Source of the DNA: a virus
Length of the DNA stretch: 22,837 bases
Direction: 5' to 3' (one strand)
Virus record (IMG/VR): IMGVR_UViG_3300009158_000214
Location: 1-22,837 of that record
A program made the translations under genes and the position numbers. Position 1 is the stretch's first letter. Every line of letters starts with the position of its first letter. This document shows positions 13,426-19,100 of this stretch, piece after piece. Under the pieces are notes generated by a model. The model saw nothing but the letters and a program-made list of their open reading frames with translations, did not search any database and had not been told where the DNA came from.

Positions 13426-13674
13426 TTATTGAGGTCTTTTTAAAGAGTTTAAAGTTACTTTAGTGACTTTCTTATACTTATTAGCATTAATAGCCATAAG
13501 TTTACTGAAAGCTCTATTATTTATACTATAAGCATAAATCATTCTTTTACCTTTAAAAGGAATGGGTCCTGCTTTAACAGAACCTGTACTTTTAATGGCA
13601 AATACTATCTCTTTAGTGAAAGCATCTAACTGTTTGTTAGAAGTGCCTTCTAATATAAATTGTAGATATTGCAT
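13426..13674 (-). CDS. Ribosomal protein S10 (NusE)-like protein, 82 aa
   Basis: Starting at the ATG 13672-13674, the protein reads MQYLQFILEGTSNKQLDAF and continues with TKEIVFAIKSTGSVKAGPIP (residues 20-39). This parallels bacterial S10: a first strand, the helix LDxxTxEIVxxAKxTG, then the G-P-I-P turn (36-39), after which KRMIYAYSINNRAFSKLM aligns with the S10 strand and NK-type helix. S10 is usually about 100 residues, so this is somewhat short and its C-terminal strand is weak. S10 also acts as NusE in transcription antitermination, so a phage copy could change ribosomes or antitermination. A TTG 39 bases upstream would add 13 residues but lacks S10 similarity. Confidence 0.5.
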   Translation of the reverse strand: MQYLQFILEGTSNKQLDAFTKEIVFAIKSTGSVKAGPIPFKGKRMIYAYSINNRAFSKLMAINANKYKKVTKVTLNSLKRPQ

Positions 13675-14573
13675 ACTACTGATAAGGCTGTGGCTGAGAG
13701 TGTTATCCAACAAGAGTTGTATCTTCCATTTCTATGATGGACTCTATGTCTTCTTATTGGCTCTCAGCCGTGCCCCAAGGTTATGATCCTTGTTTGTTCC
13801 TATATGCAAACAGATGTAATATCTTTATGGTCCACTCAACAAGTAATTAGCTTGTAGTTTTGTTACCAATGGTTATTACCCAGAATTTATATTACACCTG
13901 TTGCATTAGAAATAATGTAAACTTAGCACACCGTTTCCAGATTTGAGTCCTAGGGGTCTTAGTTTAGATAGACTTGTACGTTTTACCTCACTGAAAGCAT
14001 GATAAGCATTGAGTACTATACTTACCACTCTAGGTGTGACACTGAGTCTAAATGGATCTCAACAGTACTAAGGTTACATTAATGTTTTTTTAATGCATGT
14101 TGTTGATAATTATTTGGACACAATGTAATTGTTATTTAAGTCTAGATACTTCCAACAAAACTCCAAATATTATCAACTACAGTGTTGGTTGTTTACATAA
14201 AATAAGCCACTTAACGTATGGCATGGGTCAACGAGTGTGTCCCTTACGGCTTTGTTGTGTATCTTAAGCTAATTTGCATTGTTGTTACCCTTATGCTTAG
14301 GTCCTATATTTCCTTATGATGTTCGGTTACTTAGGATAATGGGACATATCTCTTGGATATGATGTACAGGTCTACCGTATTTGCCCTATGATACAGTAAG
14401 TGGACATATATCCACTATTTGACCAGCCTCTTTATCTCCCTTTGGGCCGGATTGGTATGTGCACTACCAATATTTTATATAACAAACAGGTGCTCTAGAT
14501 GTCTTAGTAGGGCCTCAGTCCCATACCTGTTTATTACAATCTTCTTGACTAATAGTGTGTGGGAATAAACAAT
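13675..14573. other. About 900 bases without genes, many inverted repeats
   Basis: I find no supportable ORF here. Clear folds include a 16-bp stem with one bulge (14103-14119 with 14162-14177), AGTGGA-CATATA-TCCACT (14399-14416), and ATTGGTA-TGTGCAC-TACCAAT (14451-14471). There is also an ACATATC/GATATGATGT pair near 14344-14365. Words such as GGACATAT recur. The stretch lies between the leader of the S10-like gene and the terminator at 14484-14532. It could hold one or more long RNAs or a replication or packaging region. No tRNA could be folded. Confidence 0.5.
14484..14532 (-). terminator. Probable terminator after gene 14574-14870
   Basis: On the minus strand AAACAGGT pairs with ACCTGTTT (14525-14532 with 14484-14491) around a 33-base loop, followed by GTTATATAAAATATT. 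The tail is AT-rich but lacks an uninterrupted T run, so efficiency is uncertain. Confidence 0.45.
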
Positions 14574-14870
14574 TTAAGGGTGAACATCTGCTTCACATAC
14601 AAAGTATCTTGAATCAGAGAGTGCCACCCAATTCCAATCAAATAATTCCATTTGATAAAACTGTTCATATATATACATAATATCATCAGCATCTTGTTTA
14701 TAGTAATCTTCTTTAGAAATACTACATACAAATGGTCCTTTAAGAGGAGCATTAGATTCTTCTGCATACTTATTTGCACCTTCTATATTGGCAAATATCT
14801 TACTTACAGATACATCATGGTCTTCATAACTCTGTCCATTATCATAATAGACTAAATAAACTTTTTCCAT
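14574..14870 (-). CDS. Unknown acidic protein, 98 aa
   Basis: A 98-residue acidic, Tyr-rich protein starting MEKVYLVYYDNGQSYEDHDV. The pattern (strand, DNGxSYEDHDV, then a helix FANIEGANKYAEE) resembles small phage proteins predicted to have a beta-alpha-beta fold. It also contains DWNWVALSDSRYFVCE near the C-terminus. No function is known to me. The gene is followed upstream by 14891-15253, with 20 bases between them. Confidence 0.8.
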   Translation of the reverse strand: MEKVYLVYYDNGQSYEDHDVSVSKIFANIEGANKYAEESNAPLKGPFVCSISKEDYYKQDADDIMYIYEQFYQMELFDWNWVALSDSRYFVCEADVHP

Positions 14871-14890
14871 AATATAATGGGTTTAATGGG

Positions 14891-15253
14891 TTAACCAAGA
14901 TACTTCATTTCGTTCTCTTGGTCTGCTATTGTAGCAGCATCAGGGGCATTAGATTCAACTATTCCCCAATCTATGTAGGATAACCACGTAGAAGGAATAT
15001 CTTGAAAACCGTTACCTTTGACAAGGTGACACCTGTGGTGATCATAGTCTTCTTCAGACATAATGATATCACCTACAGATGTAGAACGTAAACCTTTTGA
15101 AGCATAGATATCACTGAAATCATTTTGACATTTTGCAAAAGCTTGTTCAAATGATTCTGCTTCTAATTTGTATACCATTGTGTACATAAATTGTCCTGGT
15201 ACACATTCGTGGTTCATAGAACCTCCGTTTGGGTGGTAAATGTAATACACCAT
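14891..15253 (-). CDS. Unknown acidic protein, 120 aa
   Basis: A 120-residue protein. It starts MVYYIYHPNGGSMNHECVPG and has a helix ESFEQAFAKCQNDFSDIY (33-50) and SEEDYDHHRCHLV near residues 66-78. The fold pattern (strand, then a helix SFEQAFxxCQNDF, then SVGDII) matches a group of short phage proteins that carry a conserved SVGDIIM-type turn, as I remember them. Function unknown. The leader has CACCTTTAAAATTTAAAC just before the ATG. Confidence 0.8.
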   Translation of the reverse strand: MVYYIYHPNGGSMNHECVPGQFMYTMVYKLEAESFEQAFAKCQNDFSDIYASKGLRSTSVGDIIMSEEDYDHHRCHLVKGNGFQDIPSTWLSYIDWGIVESNAPDAATIADQENEMKYLG

Positions 15254-15330
15254 TTGTTTAAATTTTAAAGGTGGGGAAATATTTTTACGTTCTGTTAACC
15301 CACAGTCCGTTCAACAAGGGATTTCTATCA

Positions 15331-15531
15331 TCAGATAGAAACATATGTCTCTACTTCTTTCAAGACACTAGCCACTCTTACGTGACCTATTCCCAGGCCC
15401 AGTTTGGCAGAGGGATTACATTGCTTCAGAAACTTACGGAAACTACCAATAGTGGTAAAGCCGTAGTTAGAAGCAATTTGACAAACTCTCACAGAGAACT
15501 TGTCATTGGTGATTCTAGTTCTGTTGGTCAT
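15331..15531 (-). CDS. Small basic protein, 66 aa
   Basis: A 66-residue basic protein starting MTNRTRITNDKFSVRVCQIA, with GSFRKFLKQCNPSAKLGLGI near residues 29-48. The charge and helix content suggest nucleic-acid binding, but I see no named motif. It sits between non-coding stretches and has no close coding neighbour, so it is less certain than the overlapping genes. A plus-strand frame covers the same bases and is probably a shadow. Confidence 0.55.
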   Translation of the reverse strand: MTNRTRITNDKFSVRVCQIASNYGFTTIGSFRKFLKQCNPSAKLGLGIGHVRVASVLKEVETYVSI

Positions 15532-15539
15532 AGTAAATA

Positions 15540-15722
15540 GAATTTTGGTTTAAGAAATAAAAAATGGTATGTACTCTTCTCTAAGGTGTTATCCCTTATG
15601 TTGCACACGGACTCTTTATACAATCTGTGGTGAAGAATACACACCGTGCAAAAATGAGCTCTAAGTAATACCAATACTATATATAATAGTAATACTAGGA
15701 GCTCAAATTTGCCTGGGGTCGG
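15540..15722 (-). ncRNA. Non-coding stretch with long stem-loops
   Basis: Downstream of gene 15723-16049 on the minus strand lies the long terminator hairpin (15650-15704). After it come GCACGG pairing with CCGTGTGC (about 15603-15650) and AAGG-GATAACA-CCTT, and then ATTTTTTATTT. No ORF of note. It may be a terminated small RNA or the structured leader of gene 15331-15531. Confidence 0.35.
15650..15704 (-). terminator. Long imperfect terminator hairpin
   Basis: GAGCTC at 15699-15704 pairs with GAGCTC at 15656-15661. Inside, TAGTATTAC and GTATTACTTA-type arms extend the stem. On the minus strand the hairpin is followed by ATTTTTGC. It ends the unit of gene 15723-16049, whose stop is 18 bases away. 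Confidence 0.65.
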
Positions 15723-16049
15723 TTAGAACCTTACAGTATCCACACGTACAACATCCCTATCGTCCCCTACTATCTTACACCATATGCTGCCGTTAATAGT
15801 AAAACTATCTAAGGAAGTCCATTTAATAAAACAATCTCCCTTCACTAACATTTCTATAGGGAAGAGAGTAACAATAAAGCCTTCCTTGGTATCAGAAGTA
15901 AATACTGCATCATCTTCAAAGGATGATAGCTTATCTGCCAATTTAAGCAATCTCTGATTGTCTGGCATATAGGGATTAGTGTAGAAGTGTTCTACTTTCT
16001 CAAGAGGATTAACTGTAGTCTTAGTCTGAAAATTGAAAAATGTATTCAT
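15723..16049 (-). CDS. Unknown protein, 108 aa
   Basis: A 108-residue protein starting MNTFFNFQTKTTVNPLEKVE. The second half is beta-rich (EGFIVTLFPIEMLVKGDCFI, then SFTINGSIWCKIVGDD), as in small OB or SH3-like folds. No family recognised. It is transcribed as a single-gene unit with its own terminator (15650-15704), and an RNA-rich region with the parS site lies upstream. Confidence 0.75.
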   Translation of the reverse strand: MNTFFNFQTKTTVNPLEKVEHFYTNPYMPDNQRLLKLADKLSSFEDDAVFTSDTKEGFIVTLFPIEMLVKGDCFIKWTSLDSFTINGSIWCKIVGDDRDVVRVDTVRF

Positions 16050-16249
16050 TTCGAATTTGTTTAGGGAAATTAATGTTGTTTAGGAATTAAGAAGTCTAAT
16101 CAGTGTTCTATATATGTTATAGCTATTTAATCCGTATGTCACCCCATAGAATTGTCAATAGCTGAATTGATGAAAGAACAGGCTGTGTGTTGCCTGGTTT
16201 TCACACACTCACATGTAAATCAATTAGTTACACACGTTTACTAAATAAA

Positions 16250-16310
16250 AAGAAGAACCAAACGTCTCAGTCTATCCAGGATCTTCACAAAGTTCTGTCT
16301 GGTTCTTCTT
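16250..16310 (-). terminator. 10-bp perfect stem with T tail, next to parS
   Basis: AAGAAGAACC (16250-16259) pairs perfectly with GGTTCTTCTT (16301-16310). On the minus strand it is followed by TTTATTTAG. The loop is 41 bases, so it is either a terminator of an RNA that starts further upstream, or the closing stem of a small RNA. It ends two bases before the parS site. Confidence 0.5.
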
Positions 16311-16311
16311 A

Positions 16312-16327
16312 TGTTTCACGTGGAACA
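16312..16327. promoter_or_regulatory. parS: Perfect bacterial parS site, TGTTTCACGTGGAACA
   Basis: The 16 bases read TGTTCCACGTGAAACA on the minus strand, which is the B. subtilis-type chromosomal parS sequence used by ParB across most bacteria, including Bacteroidota. It lies in non-coding DNA between genes 15723-16049 and 16447-16971. A perfect match in a window of this size is very unlikely by chance (16 fixed bases against about 46,000 positions on two strands). Either host ParB or the phage ParB-domain protein could bind it. Confidence 0.75.
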
Positions 16328-16402
16328 CTAGTCACTACACACTGCACACGATATTATAAAGTATGTCCGTAAGTTCGTAAACCGTGAGTTGTGAAAATAG
16401 AA

Positions 16403-16430
16403 AGAACCTACCACTAATGTGATAGGTTCT
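16403..16430 (-). terminator. Intrinsic terminator after gene 16447-16971
   Basis: On the minus strand AGAACCTA pairs with TAGGTTCT (16423-16430 with 16403-16410) around a 12-base loop, followed by TTCTATTTTC. It lies 17 bases past the stop codon. Confidence 0.75.
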
Positions 16431-16446
16431 AATTACTCTCTAACTA

Positions 16447-16971
16447 TTAGAAAGGATTTTCGTTCGTTTCTAATTCTGCCATTGCAGGTGAGGACATTAA
16501 CAATTGAATTCTTTCCCGTGATTTACGAGCTTGTTCAAGCTTACGTTCCTTTTCTTTCTCAACTTGATATTTAGCCTGTGAAGAAGAGGCTAAATCTTTA
16601 GTTTCTGCAATGTACAAATCTGCCTTAAGAAGTGTGCTGTTTGCTTTGTTAAGCATAAGCATACTTGAAGGCTTTCCTGTACGAGGATTGATAAGAGTGC
16701 CGTTAACAATTTGAGCCACTCTATCTTGTCCTGTGTGAAACACTTTGGTTACAATATCTGTATCGTCTTGAACGATAAGAGTACTGCCCAATAAACTGTC
16801 TAACAAGTTGAGGTTTACACCACGGCTTGTTAAAGCATTGTGTGAAACAGCAACTGAAATGCTATCTCTACTTTCAGTTTCACATTTGAAAGTAGAATAG
16901 TCTGTTGAACCAAAAGTTTGGTTAAAATTGTCAACAGAAATGATTTTTAGAAGAGCTTGTGTAGAAGCCAT
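16447..16971 (-). CDS. Unknown protein, 174 aa, with charged C-terminal helix
   Basis: A 174-residue protein. Residues 1-120 look beta-rich and globular (STDYSTFKCETESRDSISVA, then GSTLIVQDDTDIVTKVFHTG). Residues 130-160 form a charged helix (QVEKEKERKLEQARKSRERI). This layout of a folded core with a Lys/Glu helix tail would suit a nucleic-acid-binding or scaffold protein, but no family is recognised. It is a single-gene unit with the array promoter box (17000-17022), the hairpin element (17071-17107) and its own terminator. Confidence 0.85.
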   Translation of the reverse strand: MASTQALLKIISVDNFNQTFGSTDYSTFKCETESRDSISVAVSHNALTSRGVNLNLLDSLLGSTLIVQDDTDIVTKVFHTGQDRVAQIVNGTLINPRTGKPSSMLMLNKANSTLLKADLYIAETKDLASSSQAKYQVEKEKERKLEQARKSRERIQLLMSSPAMAELETNENPF

Positions 16972-16999
16972 AACTTAAAAATTTAAAGATTAAAAAATA

Positions 17000-17022
17000 A
17001 AATACACGATATTAAAGGAAAT
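17000..17022 (-). promoter_or_regulatory. Array promoter-like box 1
   Basis: On the minus strand TTTCCTTTA (17013-17021) is followed by ATATCGTG and an AT-rich leader to the ATG at 16971. It is a variant of the box shared by eight units, TTTCCTTTA-N5-TTGATAT, at a similar distance from the start codon. Confidence 0.6.
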
Positions 17023-17070
17023 ATTAGACAGCTTGATAGTGTATGGTGATACCTATATCTCAAACTGCCA

Positions 17071-17107
17071 ATTTAGTAAAGGTGTCCTGACGAAGTCAGA
17101 ATGGAAG
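17071..17107 (-). promoter_or_regulatory. Hairpin element 1 with CACCTTTA box
   Basis: CTGAC-GAA-GTCAG at 17087-17099 (plus strand), flanked by the conserved GGTGT on the left and ATGGAAG on the right. On the minus strand the hairpin is followed by GACACCTTTACTAAATTG, a sequence close to the array box. Two further copies are at 17771-17811 and 18511-18550. Confidence 0.6.
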
Positions 17108-17116
17108 TAGTCGGGT

Positions 17117-17146
17117 AAAAAGAACCCTACATTTCTGTAAGGTTCT
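17117..17146 (-). terminator. Intrinsic terminator after gene 17153-17674
   Basis: AGAACCTTACA pairs with TGTAGGGTTCT on the minus strand (17136-17146 with 17121-17131), followed by TTTTACCC. It lies 6 bases past the stop. Confidence 0.78.
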
Positions 17147-17152
17147 AACAAA

Positions 17153-17674
17153 TTAAGCTTGCATAGCATACTGTTCTAAATCAGTTGGGTCTTTCTCAAT
17201 AACTACACCGTAGTTTTCCCACTCTTCTAACAGTTTGAAAGCATCTTCATTAGTGATATTGATGCTGAACTCATTTTCAAAATCACTAACAGTTTTGCTG
17301 TTGGTGTTCTCTGAAAATCCATTAGCAGGAATACTACCGTTGTTGTAGTAATCTCCTTTAGGTCTTTCAAGTTGATAGACCTTATTCTGCTGGTCTTCTT
17401 TAGTGATGTAATAAACATTTTGGGTTTTCTGCTTATACTCTTTGTAGCTGATTACATTACCTAATTCATCTATTCCTGTAATCTCTACGAGCTTGTCACT
17501 ATCATATCTGTACTTTCTGAACCTGTTAGAATAGTCTAACTCTTTGGGTTCATACACTCCTAACAACATTTCTGTTGCCACTTGTGGGTTAGGTACATAA
17601 GAAATAATACGTGCTATCATTTCTGCATTCTGGAAGCCTGCAAGTTGTAAGGCTTTTAAAGTAATTTTTTCCAT
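17153..17674 (-). CDS. Unknown protein, 173 aa
   Basis: A 173-residue acidic protein starting MEKITLKALQLAGFQNAEMI. A helical start leads to a middle rich in Tyr and Lys (YSNRFRKYRYDSDKLVEITG) and a C-terminal helix ITNEDAFKLLEEWENYGVVI. No family is recognised. It forms a single-gene unit with the array box at 17703-17725, hairpin element at 17771-17811 and terminator at 17117-17146. A frame inside it (17227-17418) is a shadow. Confidence 0.85.
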   Translation of the reverse strand: MEKITLKALQLAGFQNAEMIARIISYVPNPQVATEMLLGVYEPKELDYSNRFRKYRYDSDKLVEITGIDELGNVISYKEYKQKTQNVYYITKEDQQNKVYQLERPKGDYYNNGSIPANGFSENTNSKTVSDFENEFSINITNEDAFKLLEEWENYGVVIEKDPTDLEQYAMQA

Positions 17675-17702
17675 TTTAAAATGTTTTTATAGATTAAGAA
17701 TA

Positions 17703-17725
17703 AATACCACATTACTAAAGGAAAC
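17703..17725 (-). promoter_or_regulatory. Array promoter-like box 2
   Basis: TTTCCTTTA (17716-17724, minus strand) followed by GTAATGTGGTAT, 42 bases upstream of the ATG at 17674. It belongs to the same family as the boxes at 18036 and 18474. Confidence 0.6.
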
Positions 17726-17770
17726 ACGTACACACAGTAACACACACTATGGTCGTCAATTGTATTATCT

Positions 17771-17811
17771 CTAAGTTATTAAAGGTGTTCGGACGATAGT
17801 CCGTATGGAAG
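17771..17811 (-). promoter_or_regulatory. Hairpin element 2 with ACACCTTTA box
   Basis: CGGAC-GATA-GTCCG at 17790-17803, with GGTGT before and TATGGAAG after it. Relative to element 1 the closing base pair has changed on both sides (T-A to G-C), so the stem is kept while its sequence changes. This covariation supports a real hairpin. The minus strand continues ACACCTTTAATAACTTAG. Confidence 0.65.
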
Positions 17812-17819
17812 AAAATGTA

Positions 17820-17859
17820 TAAAAAAGAAGCCCTAATAGTTTCCTATTTCGGGCTTCTT
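17820..17859 (-). terminator. Intrinsic terminator after the 45-aa gene
   Basis: AAGAAGCCC pairs with GGGCTTCTT (17851-17859 with 17825-17833 as read on minus), followed by TTTTTTATAC. It lies 8 bases past the stop of gene 17868-18005. Confidence 0.85.
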
Positions 17860-17867
17860 AACCAAAT

Positions 17868-18005
17868 CTAATAGCCTAATTCTTCAAGGAGCTTGGCTTC
17901 ACAGCTTATGATTATACAGTCCTTGTTAACTGTGAATTCATAGAAGAAATTAGCTATCTCTTTGAAGAGATAGAATTCGTGAAATGAAAGAGTAATCTTT
18001 TTCAT
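17868..18005 (-). CDS. Small protein, 45 aa, unknown function
   Basis: A 45-codon frame starting MKKITLSFHEFYLFKEIANF and ending EAKLLEELGY. It sits between an array promoter box (18036-18060) and a strong terminator (17820-17859) with the same spacing as its larger neighbours, which is the main reason to call it. It is predicted to be helical, with no signal peptide or motif. An IIIS strand and one Cys pair (C30, C35) are visible. Confidence 0.7.
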   Translation of the reverse strand: MKKITLSFHEFYLFKEIANFFYEFTVNKDCIIISCEAKLLEELGY

Positions 18006-18035
18006 CTTTAATGTTGTTTGAGGTTAAGAAAAAAA

Positions 18036-18060
18036 CATATCAATTTAATAAAGGAAAAAA
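18036..18060 (-). promoter_or_regulatory. Array promoter-like box 3, joined to a terminator
   Basis: TTTCCTTTA (18049-18057, minus) then TTAAATTGATATG. The T tract directly in front is the tail of the terminator at 18051-18088, so the end of one unit and the promoter of the next share bases. Confidence 0.68.
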
Positions 18061-18088
18061 TAAAGCCCTATTGTTAGTAGGGCTTTAT
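18051..18088 (-). terminator. Terminator whose T tract starts the next promoter
   Basis: AAAGCCCTA pairs with TAGGGCTTT (18078-18086 with 18062-18070), followed by ATTTTTTCC. It stops gene 18092-18445 and merges with box 3. Confidence 0.85.
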
Positions 18089-18091
18089 TAA

Positions 18092-18445
18092 TTAAAAATC
18101 TAAATCTTGTTCCATAAGATATCTATCCATTTCAACAAGATATTTTTCAGGGTGAGCCCACTGGAATTTAGATTTAATCTTATCAATGGCAAGCTGTTCT
18201 AAAAAGATAGCTAACTCTTTTTGCATTCTACTATGGTCTGAATAATCCGTAGTAAGATATGTAAATTGAGTGGTCTCTTTGATAAGCTTATTCTTGCCAA
18301 ATGGCTTATCAGTTTGATAAATATTCATTCCTTCAATTTTAGGAAGGTTTGAATTTGGAATTCTGCTAACAGAAATGTTGCAGGTGAATACAATGGCTCC
18401 ATTCATTTGAATGGTTTTAAAGCCAAATAATTTAAAGCTTTGCAT
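18092..18445 (-). CDS. Unknown protein, 117 aa
   Basis: A 117-residue protein starting MQSFKLFGFKTIQMNGAIVF. The first part is beta-rich with basic residues, the last 40 residues form helices (KELAIFLEQLAIDKIKSKFQ). No family recognised. Its leader CTTAACCAATAAATTATTTATT is almost identical to that of gene 19101-19355, showing that the units share leader as well as promoter. Box 4 (18474-18496) and hairpin element 3 (18511-18550) precede it. Confidence 0.82.
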   Translation of the reverse strand: MQSFKLFGFKTIQMNGAIVFTCNISVSRIPNSNLPKIEGMNIYQTDKPFGKNKLIKETTQFTYLTTDYSDHSRMQKELAIFLEQLAIDKIKSKFQWAHPEKYLVEMDRYLMEQDLDF

Positions 18446-18473
18446 AATAAATAATTTATTGGTTAAGAAAAAT

Positions 18474-18496
18474 TATATCAAATTGATAAAGGAAAA
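18474..18496 (-). promoter_or_regulatory. Array promoter-like box 4
   Basis: TTTCCTTTA (18487-18495) then TCAATTTGATATAAT on the minus strand, 42 bases upstream of the ATG at 18445. It fits the shared pattern TTTCCTTTA-N5-TTGATAT exactly. Confidence 0.7.
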
Positions 18497-18510
18497 ATGA
18501 TTGCATAATC

Positions 18511-18550
18511 CTAAATTGTCAAGGGTGTTCTGACGAAGTCAGTATGAAAG
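18511..18550 (-). promoter_or_regulatory. Hairpin element 3 with ACACCCTTG box
   Basis: CTGAC-GAA-GTCAG at 18530-18542, with GGTGT on the left and TATGAAAG on the right. The minus strand continues ACACCCTTGACAATTTAG, the third copy of the element. Confidence 0.6.
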
Positions 18551-18588
18551 ATAGTAATAGAGGTCTTTCGACCTCCTTTGATACTACT
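18549..18588 (-). terminator. GAAA-capped hairpin after the lipoprotein gene
   Basis: On the minus strand GGAGGTC-GAAA-GACCTC forms a GNRA-capped stem (18561-18575), extended by AGTA/TACT-type pairs outside. It is followed by TATTACTATC, not a T run, so it is either a weak terminator or a stabilising 3' hairpin for gene 18655-18792. Confidence 0.5.
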
Positions 18589-18654
18589 TAACCCTAAGTG
18601 TCTTTATCTTATTAGTTCTAAGTGTTTGCTAAGTTGACCAATGGTAAATAAGGT

Positions 18655-18792
18655 TCATTGAACCCTAGTCATGCACTTAGATCTGCCATGGCATCCATAT
18701 CCTGTAGTTGTACAAGATGATAGTGCTGCAATAATTAACCCTGTTAGGATTAATACAAAGAAGAACAGTCTGATTTTGTTTACGAATTTCAT
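18655..18792 (-). CDS. Small lipoprotein, 45 aa
   Basis: A 45-codon frame with a typical lipoprotein signal: basic start MKFVNKIRLF, hydrophobic core FFVLILTGLIIAAL, and lipobox LSSC with the lipidated Cys at residue 27. The mature peptide is only 19 residues (CTTTGYGCHGRSKCMTRVQ), with two more Cys at mature positions 8 and 14. It should be exported, lipidated and cleaved by signal peptidase II, then held in the inner or outer membrane. Phage lipoproteins of this kind often block superinfection (known for several phages; inferred here). Box 5 (18821-18844) lies upstream. Confidence 0.78.
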   Translation of the reverse strand: MKFVNKIRLFFFVLILTGLIIAALSSCTTTGYGCHGRSKCMTRVQ

Positions 18793-18820
18793 GTTAATTA
18801 ATTTAAGTTAAATAATAGTA

Positions 18821-18844
18821 TATATCAAGTTTATAAAGGAAAAA
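18821..18844 (-). promoter_or_regulatory. Array promoter-like box 5, joined to a terminator
   Basis: TTTCCTTTA (18834-18842) then TAAACTTGATATATAC on the minus strand. The preceding ATTTATTT is the tail of the terminator at 18841-18870. Confidence 0.7.
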
Positions 18845-18870
18845 TAAATAGCCCCATATTTCAGGGGCTA
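18841..18870 (-). terminator. Terminator fused to box 5
   Basis: TAGCCCC pairs with GGGGCTA (18864-18870 with 18849-18855) around TGAAATAT, followed by TTTATTTTTCC. It ends the 54-aa membrane-protein unit. Confidence 0.8.
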
Positions 18871-18875
18871 ATAAG

Positions 18876-19040
18876 TTAACAATGTTTATCTATAAACTCT
18901 CCAAACTTCAGTCTGTTATTGAGAAATTTAAAACCAAGTTTAAAGTGTCTCTTATTAAATCCCCATAAATAGCATACAGCTCCTATGATGAATGATAGTC
19001 CAATAAATAAGAAGAATGGAATGTAGATTAAGTACTTCAT
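18876..19040 (-). CDS. Small membrane protein, 54 aa
   Basis: A 54-codon frame starting MKYLIYIPFFLFIGLSFIIG, with one hydrophobic segment (residues 3-26), then basic residues (NKRHFKLGFKFLNNRLKFGE). It is predicted to be a single-pass inner-membrane protein with a cytoplasmic basic tail. Box 6 (19066-19090) and its own terminator (18841-18870) frame it, as for other units of the array. Confidence 0.78.
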   Translation of the reverse strand: MKYLIYIPFFLFIGLSFIIGAVCYLWGFNKRHFKLGFKFLNNRLKFGEFIDKHC

Positions 19041-19065
19041 GTTAATAGATTTTAGGTTAATAGAT

Positions 19066-19090
19066 ATATATCAAGATAATAAAGGAAAAA
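19066..19090 (-). promoter_or_regulatory. Array promoter-like box 6
   Basis: TTTCCTTTA (19080-19088) then TTATCTTGATATATATC on the minus strand, following TTTTCTTT from the end of gene unit 19101-19355. A short AGGG/CCCT hairpin (about 19095-19112) overlapping that gene's last codons may serve as its terminator. Confidence 0.7.
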
Positions 19091-19100
19091 GAAAATCCCC

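Noticed and set aside
13675-13713. Longer S10-like protein starting at TTG 13713
   Set aside because: The 13 added residues do not resemble S10. The ATG at 13672-13674 begins exactly where the S10-like first strand begins.
13950-13985. T-arm-like CTAGG-ACTCAAA-TCTGG on the minus strand
   Set aside because: The loop is out of register with the canonical T loop, three of the pairs are weak, and no matching acceptor stem exists nearby.
16187-16372. 61-codon plus-strand frame covering the parS site
   Set aside because: It runs against the transcription of all neighbours and spans a 10-bp stem-loop. It encodes no recognisable protein, and the parS match explains the conserved bases better.
17087-17107. 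Hammerhead-ribozyme-like words CTGACGA and GAAA in the hairpin elements
   Set aside because: The CTGACGA bases are used up by the 5-bp hairpin with GTCAG. No stem II and no cleavage-site helix can form, and copy 2 breaks the core (CGGACGA).
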